DNA of 42,210 bases from CAYZJV01 sp964473245 (lineage in GTDB: Bacteria; Spirochaetota; Spirochaetia; Sphaerochaetales; Sphaerochaetaceae), in NCBI GenBank assembly GCA_964473245.1, contig CAYYOL010000017.1:1-42210 (forward strand), given 5' to 3'. The position numbers and the translations under genes are program-made. The notes under the pieces were generated by a model. It saw only the letters and a list, made by a program, of their open reading frames with translations. It searched no databases and had not been told where the DNA came from. Of this stretch, positions 15,401-23,499 are shown piece by piece; the first letter of the stretch is position 1; each line of letters begins with the position of its first letter.

Positions 15401-16141
15401 TCACGTTCCCTTTCGAAGACGGAAGAACTGTTTCACTTTGCGGATTGATCTCCGCAATTCAGGATAGTGTTCCCTCATAATCTCATACTTCTCCCGCAGA
15501 TAGCCGGGATCTTGCTCTTTCTCAACCTGTTGTGACAGCATGATTATGGAACCATAGTACTCGGGAAGCACATCCACCTTTCGCCCCTTGAGTGTACTAA
15601 TCCAAAACTCCCAATCTCCTGCACGATTCATCTCTTCGGGAAATCGACTGCAAATCTCTTTTCTCACGATCATTGAGTTCAATGGGACGCTCGGTTCATA
15701 CAGCAATCGTTGGTAGAAACCAAACAGCGAGTCGTTCGGCATATGGACACGAGCGGTCCGATTATCCTGTTCATACACGGTCGCACATTGCACAGCATCT
15801 GCCTGTGAGAGTTTGAAGCGGTCAACAGCCTTCCCCAGCCACATGGCTTGCACCTGCTGTCCACTCTCCACAAATAGAACATACTCTCCTTGAGCCTGCT
15901 CCAACGCTCTGTTTCGAGCAGCAGAAACGCCTCCAGCGTCAGAGGCGTCGATAAAACGAATATCCGGATACGTTTCCGAATCGACAAGCGATCGTCTCGA
16001 TCCGTCTCCGTAGTCGACCACAAGCACTTCCACAGGCTTGTAACTCTGCTCGATACACGAGGTGAAAGTTCGATCGAACTCGGTATCGTTCTCTCCGACA
16101 GTGATGAGAATGGTTATCAGTGGTTGTTCTTCTTCATTCAT
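15401..16141 (-). CDS. GT2-like glycosyltransferase lacking the DxD motif
   Basis: A 246-residue protein with the first half of a family-2 GT-A fold: ITILITVGENDTEFDRTFTS (9-28), VEVLVVDYGDGS (37-48) and GGVSAARNRALEQAQGEYVLF (70-90). At the position where active enzymes have the metal-binding D-x-D (LFLDSDD), it reads LFVESGQQ (89-96), so both aspartates are replaced. It could still fold and bind a nucleotide-sugar, or be inactive or metal-independent. The start is chosen at 16141, where the GT2 strand begins; ribosome sites at all candidates are weak. It is isolated from other cell-surface sugar genes in the window. GT2 fold is likely; substrate unknown. Confidence 0.75.
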   Translation of the reverse strand: MNEEEQPLITILITVGENDTEFDRTFTSCIEQSYKPVEVLVVDYGDGSRRSLVDSETYPDIRFIDASDAGGVSAARNRALEQAQGEYVLFVESGQQVQAMWLGKAVDRFKLSQADAVQCATVYEQDNRTARVHMPNDSLFGFYQRLLYEPSVPLNSMIVRKEICSRFPEEMNRAGDWEFWISTLKGRKVDVLPEYYGSIIMLSQQVEKEQDPGYLREKYEIMREHYPELRRSIRKVKQFFRLRKGT

Positions 16142-16202
16142 ACACTCAAACATACAACGAACAGGGCCAATCGGAAAGGAGGACAATCGTATCAACGAAT
16201 CC

Positions 16203-16231
16203 TTGACAGGTGGAAGAGACTGATGTATCTT
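16203..16231 (+). promoter_or_regulatory. Promoter of the six-helix protein/regulator unit
   Basis: TTGACA (16203-16208) and TATCTT (16226-16231), spacer 17 bp. The next 26 bases are the palindromic operator, so the start site lies inside it. Confidence 0.65.
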
Positions 16232-16257
16232 TACTTTGCAGTACAAAGTACTTTGTA
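16232..16257. promoter_or_regulatory. Palindromic operator of the winged-helix regulator
   Basis: A perfect 16-bp palindrome, TACAAAGTACTTTGTA (16242-16257), with an extra half-site TACTTTG (16232-16238) on its left. It follows the -10 directly and ends a few bases before the AGGAGG of the first gene. The regulator encoded two genes down (16927) is the natural candidate to bind here and repress its own unit. Confidence 0.72.
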
Positions 16258-16273
16258 TTACAGGAGGTATATC

Positions 16274-16915
16274 ATGAATTCATTAGAACAGGACTTGGCA
16301 ATCATCAAGGATGCAATCCGAGCAAACAATGGCTTCATCCGTCAATTCCTCGCTGCACCGAAAATAAGCAGCTTTTTTATTGCATTCGGAATCGCAGGAG
16401 TCGTGCTTCCCCTAGTCTGGCATTTCACTCTCGCCTTTCATGGGTCGTTCGCATCCTTGCCCGCACTCACCTCGATTTTACTCATTGTCGCTACAGCAGG
16501 TGTCCTTGTCGGCCTCACCGTATGGAAGATCAAAGCGATCTCTCGCGCTATTCATACAGTTGATCCGAAAGCATCGTGGGCATCCATGGTTGAAGAGCTG
16601 GCCAAGCTTCCCATTTTTATCGCCCAAGGGCTGCTCATGCTTCTGACAATCGCCATTGCGGTAATCGCCGGGATTCAGCAGACCGCTCATCTTATTCCAG
16701 CAATCGCGGCAGGTGGTATAGCAACAGTATACCTGCTCTACCTCGTAGTGTTTCTTCTTACCGAGTACATGCCGATCACTGTCTGGCTCTATCTATTTCT
16801 TGTCGCAACACTCATTGCTCCACATATACCGCCACTGATCATGACCGCTATCGGGTTCGGTGTTGGATTCATCCTATTCGGGATCTTCAGTGCTCTTGTG
16901 GGAAAAAGGTCGTAA
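16274..16915 (+). CDS. Six-helix integral membrane protein, unknown function
   Basis: A 213-residue protein with a soluble N-terminal helix (LEQDLAIIKDAIRANNGFIRQF) and then about six hydrophobic segments, paired as helical hairpins. No transporter or enzyme motif is seen. The start is ATG 16274, with AGGAGG 7 bases upstream. It is followed 11 bp later by a small winged-helix regulator, and both follow a promoter with a palindromic operator. Small membrane proteins next to such one-domain regulators often act in envelope stress or drug response, but no evidence here says which. Confidence 0.72.
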   Translation: MNSLEQDLAIIKDAIRANNGFIRQFLAAPKISSFFIAFGIAGVVLPLVWHFTLAFHGSFASLPALTSILLIVATAGVLVGLTVWKIKAISRAIHTVDPKASWASMVEELAKLPIFIAQGLLMLLTIAIAVIAGIQQTAHLIPAIAAGGIATVYLLYLVVFLLTEYMPITVWLYLFLVATLIAPHIPPLIMTAIGFGVGFILFGIFSALVGKRS

Positions 16916-16926
16916 GGGTGTGCGAT

Positions 16927-17244
16927 ATGGAAAAGAGTATCACACATGCAGAACATGTCGATCTGCTCCATGACCGGAGTCGACTGACCATCATCTCTCT
17001 TCTCGCGACGAGCCAGGGGGGCTTTCTCCCCTTCACTACTCTTCAGGAGAGATCCAGCCTCACACCGGGCAACCTCTCTTCCCACCTTAAAATGCTCGAG
17101 AACCGAAAACTGATTACGGTACGGAAGGAGTTTCATGGCAGAAGACCGCGTACCACCATTCAGATAACCAAGGAAGGGCGGGAGGCTCTCGAGGCTTTCA
17201 TTGCATCGATGGAAAAGCTGATCAGGCAACATAGAAGCTCGTGA
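16927..17244 (+). CDS. Small winged-helix transcriptional regulator (MarR/ArsR/PadR-like)
   Basis: A 105-residue one-domain regulator. After VDLLHDRSRLTIISLLATSQ comes the recognition region QERSSLTPGNLSSHLKML, then the wing with RKEFHGRRPRTTIQITKEGR. This layout fits the stand-alone winged-helix DNA-binding proteins that use the phrase LTxGNLSSHL. ATG 16927 is preferred over GTG 16918 because AAGG stands about nine bases ahead of it. It lies directly after the membrane-protein gene and probably binds the palindrome at 16232-16257. The inducing signal is unknown; no sensor domain is present. Confidence 0.85.
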   Translation: MEKSITHAEHVDLLHDRSRLTIISLLATSQGGFLPFTTLQERSSLTPGNLSSHLKMLENRKLITVRKEFHGRRPRTTIQITKEGREALEAFIASMEKLIRQHRSS

Positions 17245-17317
17245 GTTCTCTCTGTGACGTTATCACCGAACACAAAGTACCATCATGGTAGAGTGTGCTC
17301 TCTTCGTAGGAGGGAGC

Positions 17318-17923
17318 ATGAAGCAGAAGGTAGACAAACGGAAACCGGGACTGATCGACGGTCTCTATGTGATAACACTTGTATATTTCGGCCTAGGATT
17401 CGTCTCGATATACACGGCTCTGAGTGCTCTCGTATGCATGAGCTTACCATTCTTGCTCATCTGGCGTCATCAAGAGAAGCGGTGGTGTCACCACTACTGC
17501 CCCAGAGCGAGTCTTACATCGCTAACTGGAAGGTCGAAAGCGACATGGAAACATGCTCCAAAGAGTTGGCGCGATGGTAGTGCGAAGCGGTTCATGCTCT
17601 GGTATTTCTCATTGAATCTACTATTCATAGCAGGCAGCACGATACAAGTGGGACTGGGAGCCATGGCTCCCATGCCATATATTCGACTTTTCATTGCGAT
17701 CCCACTCTGGCCGATCTGGCAACTGTTCGAACCGGTAGGACCACAATGGCTCGTGCACCTCTCCTACCGCTTCTATTCAATGATGTTGAGCTCCACGCTC
17801 CTCGGGATCATATTCTCTCGCCTCTGGCGCCCACGATCATGGTGTGCGGTGTGTCCTGTCGGCACTATCTCGAACAAGATGACACCGCCACCAAAAGAGA
17901 TGAAAACTAGAGGGCCAACTTGA
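17318..17923 (+). CDS. Membrane protein with two Cys-pair Fe-S half-sites (NapH-like)
   Basis: A 201-residue protein with about four membrane helices. Cys pairs occur on the same side: WCHHYCPRASL (C57, C61) after helix two and WCAVCPVGTIS (C176, C179) near the C-terminus. This recalls NapH/CcoG-type polyferredoxins, which have CxxxCP pairs after membrane helices, but the usual ferredoxin domain with full 4Fe-4S motifs is absent. The four cysteines could hold one cluster together. The start is ATG 17318, behind AGGAGGG. The last 17 bases overlap the convergent alcohol dehydrogenase gene. A role in quinone or redox electron transfer is an inference. Confidence 0.72.
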   Translation: MKQKVDKRKPGLIDGLYVITLVYFGLGFVSIYTALSALVCMSLPFLLIWRHQEKRWCHHYCPRASLTSLTGRSKATWKHAPKSWRDGSAKRFMLWYFSLNLLFIAGSTIQVGLGAMAPMPYIRLFIAIPLWPIWQLFEPVGPQWLVHLSYRFYSMMLSSTLLGIIFSRLWRPRSWCAVCPVGTISNKMTPPPKEMKTRGPT

Positions 17924-19085
17924 GAATCTTCTCGACATCGTCGGATTTCAGCTTTCTGAAGTTACCCAGGTATTCTCGGCCGATCAAGGCGTTCTCCGAC
18001 ATCTTGCGAACACGCTCGTTTCCGATTCCGGCATCGCTCATTCGTACCGGCAGACCAAGCAATCGATAGAAAGCCTCGAGACGATCGATCGTTGCCTCGA
18101 TGATCGTGTCTTTGTCATCGAGCGTAAGACTGACATCCCACACCCTGTTGGCATACTGCACAAAGCGATCTACATTGTCCTTGTATACATATCTCATCCA
18201 TGCAGGAAAGACGATTGCAAGTCCAGCACCGTGAGCTATGTCATACTGACCACTGAGTTCGTGCTCGATATCGTGACTTGCCCAATCGCCAACTCTCCCT
18301 CTGTCGAGCAGGTTGTTGTGAGCCAGAGTCCCGGTCCACATGAGTTCTGCACGATAACGGTACTCATTCGGATGCTTGAGCGCTAGCGGTGCATAGGCGA
18401 TGATGTTTCGCATAGCACTTTCGAGCAGTCTATCGGAGAGGTCGTTGCATGTCTCTTGCGTAAAGTACCGCTCCTGCAGATGCGCTAGAATATCCGAGGC
18501 TCCACAAGCCGTCTGATATGCAGGTAATGAGTAGTTCGTCTCAGGATCCATCACTGCGAATTTTGGTATGATCGTCTCGCTGTTTACTGCTCGTTTGAGA
18601 TTCGCATCCCAATCGGTAATGACCGTACCGGTGGAACTCTCCGATCCTGCTGCAGGGATAGTGAGAACGACTCCGACCGGCAACGCCTCACGTACGACAC
18701 AGTCGCCATTCATATAGTAGTCTTCCCAGACATCTTCATCGGCAGGGAGCTTGACTCCGAAACTGATCGCCTTCGCTGAGTCGATCACACTCCCTCCACC
18801 GACAGCAAGGATAAGATCTACCTGCTCCTTCTTACACAGCTCAATACCCTCTCTGACTAGAGAAAGTCTCGGATTCGGCACTACAGAACCAAGTTCGATC
18901 ACCTTGAGCCCGGCCTCCTTGAGAGACTGTGAAACCGTGTCGTAGACACCGTTTTTCTTTATCGACCCTCCACCGTAGTGGAAGAGGACGGTCTTCCCGT
19001 AGCCTTTTGCCAAAGCCCCGGTCTGCGCGATTGTTCCCTTACCGAATACAATTCTTGTTGGATTGAAATAGGAAAAATTCAACAT
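17907..19085 (-). CDS. Iron/zinc-type alcohol dehydrogenase, YqhD/butanol dehydrogenase subfamily
   Basis: A 392-residue group III alcohol dehydrogenase. The cofactor loop is GGGSVIDSAKAIS (97-109). All four metal ligands known from E. coli YqhD are present with a uniform shift of four residues: D198, H202, H271 and H285 (in SDILAHL, HDIEHELSGQYDIAHG). The enzyme reduces aldehydes with NADPH in the cytoplasm. It follows the UPF0303 gene by 12 bp and is therefore in the same operon. Its 3' end overlaps the convergent Fe-S membrane protein gene by 17 bp. Confidence 0.93.
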   Translation of the reverse strand: MLNFSYFNPTRIVFGKGTIAQTGALAKGYGKTVLFHYGGGSIKKNGVYDTVSQSLKEAGLKVIELGSVVPNPRLSLVREGIELCKKEQVDLILAVGGGSVIDSAKAISFGVKLPADEDVWEDYYMNGDCVVREALPVGVVLTIPAAGSESSTGTVITDWDANLKRAVNSETIIPKFAVMDPETNYSLPAYQTACGASDILAHLQERYFTQETCNDLSDRLLESAMRNIIAYAPLALKHPNEYRYRAELMWTGTLAHNNLLDRGRVGDWASHDIEHELSGQYDIAHGAGLAIVFPAWMRYVYKDNVDRFVQYANRVWDVSLTLDDKDTIIEATIDRLEAFYRLLGLPVRMSDAGIGNERVRKMSENALIGREYLGNFRKLKSDDVEKILKLAL

Positions 19086-19097
19086 ATACGCTCCTCC

Positions 19098-19598
19098 TTA
19101 CTCATCTCTTGTAGCTATAACAGGTGGTGTCTCGTGCGGTTTTCTCAGAATCCATCTAAGAGACTGAACCACGAGATCGTGATCATCCTCCTGCTTAAGA
19201 CCCGATACCGTCACCGTTCCCACCACACCGGTACCACGCAATCGAAGTGGAAAACTACCACCATGAAACGCGTACTCCGATTCATCGACATAGTATTTCT
19301 GCGCAGCACTCTTTCCCTGCGCGGCCAAAAACCGCCCAAGATAGAGACTCGAGTGACCAAACCGCATGACCGATTTCCGCTTCCTCTCGATCCATGCTTC
19401 GTTGTCCACAGATGCTTGGTTTGCAGACCAATGGAAGAGACATCGACCCGAAACGGTGATATCCACAGCAATTGGCAGACCCTCTTTTCGAGCCTTCTTC
19501 ACAATCCAAGACCCAACCCTCCAGGCAGAAAAGGAGTCGAATGCATTGAACTGCAAATCGTCTTCCTGCCGCAATAATTCGGAAAGCAGTCTATCCAT
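19098..19598 (-). CDS. UPF0303/GlcG-HbpS-like protein
   Basis: A 166-residue protein of the UPF0303 type, which has the GlcG/HbpS alpha/beta fold. Typical segments are FNAFDSFSAWRVGSWIVKKA (17-36), PIAVDITVSGRCLFHW, SVDNEAWIERKRKSVMRFGHSS and the glycine-rich GGSFPLRLRGTGVVGTVTVSGL. Relatives bind haem or small organic acids, and yeast YBR137W is a distant member. No catalytic activity can be named. It precedes the YqhD-type dehydrogenase by 12 bp on the same strand, a pairing that may reflect aldehyde detoxification. The start at 19598 follows GCGAGG. Confidence 0.85.
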   Translation of the reverse strand: MDRLLSELLRQEDDLQFNAFDSFSAWRVGSWIVKKARKEGLPIAVDITVSGRCLFHWSANQASVDNEAWIERKRKSVMRFGHSSLYLGRFLAAQGKSAAQKYYVDESEYAFHGGSFPLRLRGTGVVGTVTVSGLKQEDDHDLVVQSLRWILRKPHETPPVIATRDE

Positions 19599-19615
19599 CT
19601 CGTCACCTCGCCGAC

Positions 19616-19638
19616 TATACTGATTTGTCTCCAGTATA
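19616..19638. promoter_or_regulatory. Inverted repeat before the UPF0303-ADH operon
   Basis: TATACTG (19616-19622) and CAGTATA (19632-19638) form a 7-bp inverted repeat with a 9-base spacer. The right-hand TATAGT/TATACT strings can also act as -10 hexamers on the minus strand. It may be an operator overlapping the promoter. Confidence 0.45.
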
Positions 19639-19684
19639 TCACAGTGCGGGACATCTGCATATCATAGACACATCATGTGATGGG

Positions 19685-19713
19685 TGGTCATAAAACCTCC
19701 TCCGTGGTATAGT
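19685..19713 (+). promoter_or_regulatory. Candidate promoter of the FemAB-like gene
   Basis: TGGTCA (19685-19690) and TATAGT (19708-19713) with 17 bp between, about 38 bases before ATG 19751. Confidence 0.42.
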
Positions 19714-19750
19714 TACAGGATTGCTGAAAACTCGGCTACCGGAGCTCTCC

Positions 19751-20881
19751 ATGGATATTGCATTACAACCCAAACAGACCACAGGCCTCTATGAAACACC
19801 GCTGCTACACCAAACCAGCTTCTGGTCCACGGTAAAACAGGAGCAGGGAATTCCTACGCAGGCTTTTGACCTCAAGATTCGAGCACAGGACATCGGCTCC
19901 CCCTCCGGCGCGCCCTACTTGCTCGATGATCTGCTGGTACTGTTTCAACCGGTCGGCCCCGATACCACCATAGGATATGTTCCCTATGGCCCTTCGGTGC
20001 GCCCGAACGACGAACATATTGGCACATTTCTCGAGGAGCTCTCAGAATCTCTTCATCCACTGCTCCCGAACTCCTGCATCCTCCTCCGGTATGACCTGCC
20101 ATGGGACTCTCCCTGGAGTCATGATCCGGAAGGGTTCGACGAGGTTGGACAGTGGCTCGGCCCACCCGAACCGGATATCCAAGAGTTGCGGCTCAACTGG
20201 GGCACCGTGGAACGGAATCTGCGCAAATCGACATCTGATCAACTTCCGGCAGACACCATGATTGTGAATTTGCTCGGTTCCGAGTCTGATATTCTCGGTC
20301 GTATGAAACCCAAAACCCGGTACAACATTCGTCTATCTCAGAGGAACCAAGTGGCGGTACGAAAGGGAACCTTCAACGACATGGAGGTTTTCTACGATCT
20401 CTACCGACAAACCTGCCTCAGAAATGGGATAAAACTCCACCATCGCGCCTATTTCGAGGCGATGTTCACCCCACAGGCACTCGGTCAGGACCCCTTCGAC
20501 ATATCGACCGACTTCGATCTGCTCATAGCCGAATTCGAAGGGACTCCGCTCGCAGCAATCTTCCTTGCCTACTCGAGTACACGTGCGACCTATCTATTCG
20601 GGGCATCGTCTTCCCAACACAGAAACCTCATGGGAACCTATGCGCTACAGTGGGAGGCTATCCAATTAGCAAAAGCACGAGGATGCACCGAGTACGATCT
20701 ATTCGGTACAGCCCCGAACAACGACCCGTCCCACCCCATGCATGGACTCTATCGTTTCAAGACCGGCTTCGGTGGAGTCGAACTGCATCGGATGGGTTGT
20801 TGGGATTATCCTCTCCAGCAGGAGGCGTATCGACGATTCTCCTCACAGGAGATGGTTGCCCAAGGTTATCACCTCAGATAG
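19751..20881 (+). CDS. FemAB/FemX-like GNAT-fold peptidyltransferase
   Basis: A 376-residue protein with a tandem GNAT arrangement. LLHQTSFWSTVKQEQG near the start is the usual FemX opening, MKPKTRYNIRLSQRN lies mid-protein, and MGTYALQWEAIQLAKARGCTEYDLFG with FKTGFGG near the C-terminus are typical of the second domain. FemX-type enzymes add amino acids to the peptidoglycan stem from aminoacyl-tRNA. The start is ATG 19751, with GGAG six bases upstream; an upstream TTG is weaker. It stands alone downstream of its own promoter. Other FemAB-like family members work on different acceptors, so the substrate is open. Confidence 0.85.
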   Translation: MDIALQPKQTTGLYETPLLHQTSFWSTVKQEQGIPTQAFDLKIRAQDIGSPSGAPYLLDDLLVLFQPVGPDTTIGYVPYGPSVRPNDEHIGTFLEELSESLHPLLPNSCILLRYDLPWDSPWSHDPEGFDEVGQWLGPPEPDIQELRLNWGTVERNLRKSTSDQLPADTMIVNLLGSESDILGRMKPKTRYNIRLSQRNQVAVRKGTFNDMEVFYDLYRQTCLRNGIKLHHRAYFEAMFTPQALGQDPFDISTDFDLLIAEFEGTPLAAIFLAYSSTRATYLFGASSSQHRNLMGTYALQWEAIQLAKARGCTEYDLFGTAPNNDPSHPMHGLYRFKTGFGGVELHRMGCWDYPLQQEAYRRFSSQEMVAQGYHLR

Positions 20882-21006
20882 CCCGTATCTGCTCGAACCA
20901 CCCGTTCGGGTGATGCACTTTCACCCACAACTCGCAGCTGAATACTCTCCGTTTACGATATCATTGTCGCCACTACCCCAGTATAGTTCTCGGTGGAGTG
21001 TATGCC

Positions 21007-23499
21007 ATGGAAAGAACAACACGGAAAGACATCGCAATTGTACTGGGAGCTCTCCTGCTCGCAGCCCTCTCGCTCTCAATGCTCGGTAGACTGATCATAG
21101 ACAGCTCCACAGATATATTTCTCCCTGAACAGGCACCTGTTGTCGCGGTCAATCGAGAAATTGAACAGAGATTCGGCTCGATGGATGCAATCATAATTGG
21201 AATCTCGATCGAAGACGACTCAATTCTGAACCAGAGGTCGCTCACCGTTATCGATGAAATGTCTCGCCGAATCGAGTCATTCGCCGGCGTCAAGACAGTC
21301 GTATCTCTGACAAACACCGAACACATGCAGGCCGGAATCGACGGTTTCGAAGCAGTTCCGTTGTTCACAGGGACCGATGATGGCGCCATTGCACTCCTTG
21401 AAGAGCGCCTCTTGTCTTGGGCCGAGGTCTACGAAGGCAACCTGATCTCGGCCGACCGAAGTATGGCAACGATCATCGTTCAACCAGAGACCGCACTAGC
21501 CCATGAGGCACAGGATGAGCTACTCGACGCAATCCAACAACTTACTGCAATCTCCGGCCGGAACGGTGAAACCTTCTCCATCGTGGGACTTCCCGTGGTC
21601 AAACAGCAGATAAACCGAAGTCTTCTCAGCGATATGGCAGTCCTTGGTCCCATTGTTGGATTTCTCATCATACTCGTACTCTTCTTCTCTTTCCGCCGCG
21701 TGGCAGGGATCTTCCTTCCCCTTATTGGACTCGTCATTTCCGCTTCGGTCTCTCTGGGAATCATGTCGTTGTTCGGTATAACCTTCACATTGGCAACCAT
21801 GCTGGTCCCGGTTCTCCTTCTGATAGTCGGGAGTGCGTACGCGATCCATGTCATGAGTCATTTCTATGAGGAGGTGACCCGACTCGACAAACCCTTGGGC
21901 GCGATCCAAACTCGTGCGATCATAGCCGATGTCTCTCATAGAAACCGGATGCCCATCGTAATGGCAGGAGCTACCACCGCAGCGGGATTTATCGCTCAGT
22001 TTACCAGTCCGCTGCTCCCATTTAGGACTTTTGGACTGCTGAGCGCGATCGGTGTAGTCCTCTCACAACTCTCCTCCCTCTATTTGCTCCCTGCAATGCT
22101 GAGGATCACCTATCGGAATGGAATCGACCCGGTCAAGATACATGCTGAACGCGACCAGATTCGAGCCCACAAGGGACATCCCGTTTTCTCGATATTCGAG
22201 AACATAGCTGTTCGTGGACGTCTGCCGCTCACCATCATCTCGCTTGCATTCGCAGGGCTGACCATCGCCCTGGTTCCGACCATAGAGACCGGAACGAACA
22301 TGCTCGACTTTTTCAGTCCATCAAGCCGCCTCGTACAGGATACGAATCGGTTCAACAACACCATGAACGGCAGTGGGATTCTCACGGTTATGATCGATGG
22401 AAAAGAGAAGGCGTCCGTACTCGATCCGGAATTTCTCGTCTCCCTCGATCGGTTCGCCAATGAACTGCAGACGATGGAGTCGATCGGATCGGTGCAGACT
22501 ATCACCCCCTACCTGAAACGGATGAACCTGATCATGAACCAGGACACCCCTCCGTATAGTGAACAGACAACGGACGATGTCGACTTCGATTTCTTCGGCG
22601 GGTTCTTCGGTGCCGACATGGAAGATGATCCAGATGATCCGTTTTTCGAAGAGAGTCTCTCTGAGGAGCCGGTGCAGGAGTGGGATCCAGAGACATATCG
22701 GGAAATTCCGTTAGATCCAGCAAAGTATGGAAAAGAGAGCACCGAAGAGCTGGTCAATCTCATAAGCCAGTATCTCCTACTCTACTCGGGGAATCTAGAG
22801 ACATTCATCAACGACGATCTAGAGCCGAGTGCCACGCTCGTAACGATCCAGCTGCAGAGAACGTCGACTCAGACACTACGGGATACGAATGCCGCGATCG
22901 AGAAGTACTGGATTGAAAACCTTCCAGCAGGGTGGGAGTTCGCCATTGGAGGAGGAGAAGCGATCAGTCTTGCGCTCACCGACTTGGTCACCCGTTCGCA
23001 GATCTACTCCCTCGTTGGAGCGCTCCTGATCGTCTGGTTACTGGTCACGATCATCTTCAGGTCGCCGGTAGCTGGTCTGATTGGTCTGATTCCCGTCATA
23101 TTCGCACTGGCTGGCATTTTTAGCTTCATGGCGATCCTTAACATTCACCTCGATATCATCACCAGCCTACTCGCCGCCTTGGCAATCGGAATCGGGGTCG
23201 ACTACGCCATCCATTTCCTTGCTGCCTGCAGAAGACAGGCATGCGGAACCGGCATGCAGGGAGGGGGCCTACGAACTGTCATGCACACCACCGGTCGTGC
23301 GATCGTGATCAACGCTGCCAGCGTCACCGTAGGATTCTCAGGACTCATATTCAGTAGATTCATCCCCATTCAGCAAATGGGCATACTCTTTTGTGTATCG
23401 ATGGTGTTCGCAGGGCTTTCGAGTCTCACCGTGCTCCCCATGGTACTGCACACGCTCGAACCGAAATTTCTCAAACGTAGAGGAGGTACTTTTCTATGA
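21007..23499 (+). CDS. RND-superfamily exporter, MMPL type
   Basis: An 830-residue membrane exporter with 12 predicted helices in two MMPL halves. GSAYAIHVMSHFYEEV (about 275) and GIGVDYAIHFLAACRRQ (about 727) are the repeated helix-4 motifs, the second with the acidic D of proton relay. A strongly acidic, Gly/Phe-rich insertion (about 22573-22690) lies in the second periplasmic loop. It uses the proton gradient to move lipids or hydrophobic molecules across the inner membrane. ATG 21007 is chosen because GGAG is eight bases upstream; GTG 20998 is too close to it. The next three genes overlap or follow closely, so the module is one operon. Confidence 0.92.
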   Translation: MERTTRKDIAIVLGALLLAALSLSMLGRLIIDSSTDIFLPEQAPVVAVNREIEQRFGSMDAIIIGISIEDDSILNQRSLTVIDEMSRRIESFAGVKTVVSLTNTEHMQAGIDGFEAVPLFTGTDDGAIALLEERLLSWAEVYEGNLISADRSMATIIVQPETALAHEAQDELLDAIQQLTAISGRNGETFSIVGLPVVKQQINRSLLSDMAVLGPIVGFLIILVLFFSFRRVAGIFLPLIGLVISASVSLGIMSLFGITFTLATMLVPVLLLIVGSAYAIHVMSHFYEEVTRLDKPLGAIQTRAIIADVSHRNRMPIVMAGATTAAGFIAQFTSPLLPFRTFGLLSAIGVVLSQLSSLYLLPAMLRITYRNGIDPVKIHAERDQIRAHKGHPVFSIFENIAVRGRLPLTIISLAFAGLTIALVPTIETGTNMLDFFSPSSRLVQDTNRFNNTMNGSGILTVMIDGKEKASVLDPEFLVSLDRFANELQTMESIGSVQTITPYLKRMNLIMNQDTPPYSEQTTDDVDFDFFGGFFGADMEDDPDDPFFEESLSEEPVQEWDPETYREIPLDPAKYGKESTEELVNLISQYLLLYSGNLETFINDDLEPSATLVTIQLQRTSTQTLRDTNAAIEKYWIENLPAGWEFAIGGGEAISLALTDLVTRSQIYSLVGALLIVWLLVTIIFRSPVAGLIGLIPVIFALAGIFSFMAILNIHLDIITSLLAALAIGIGVDYAIHFLAACRRQACGTGMQGGGLRTVMHTTGRAIVINAASVTVGFSGLIFSRFIPIQQMGILFCVSMVFAGLSSLTVLPMVLHTLEPKFLKRRGGTFL

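Noticed and set aside
20899..20912. ACCCGTTCGGGT palindrome after the FemAB-like gene as a terminator
   Set aside because: Two-base loop and no T-run; I cannot support a terminator.
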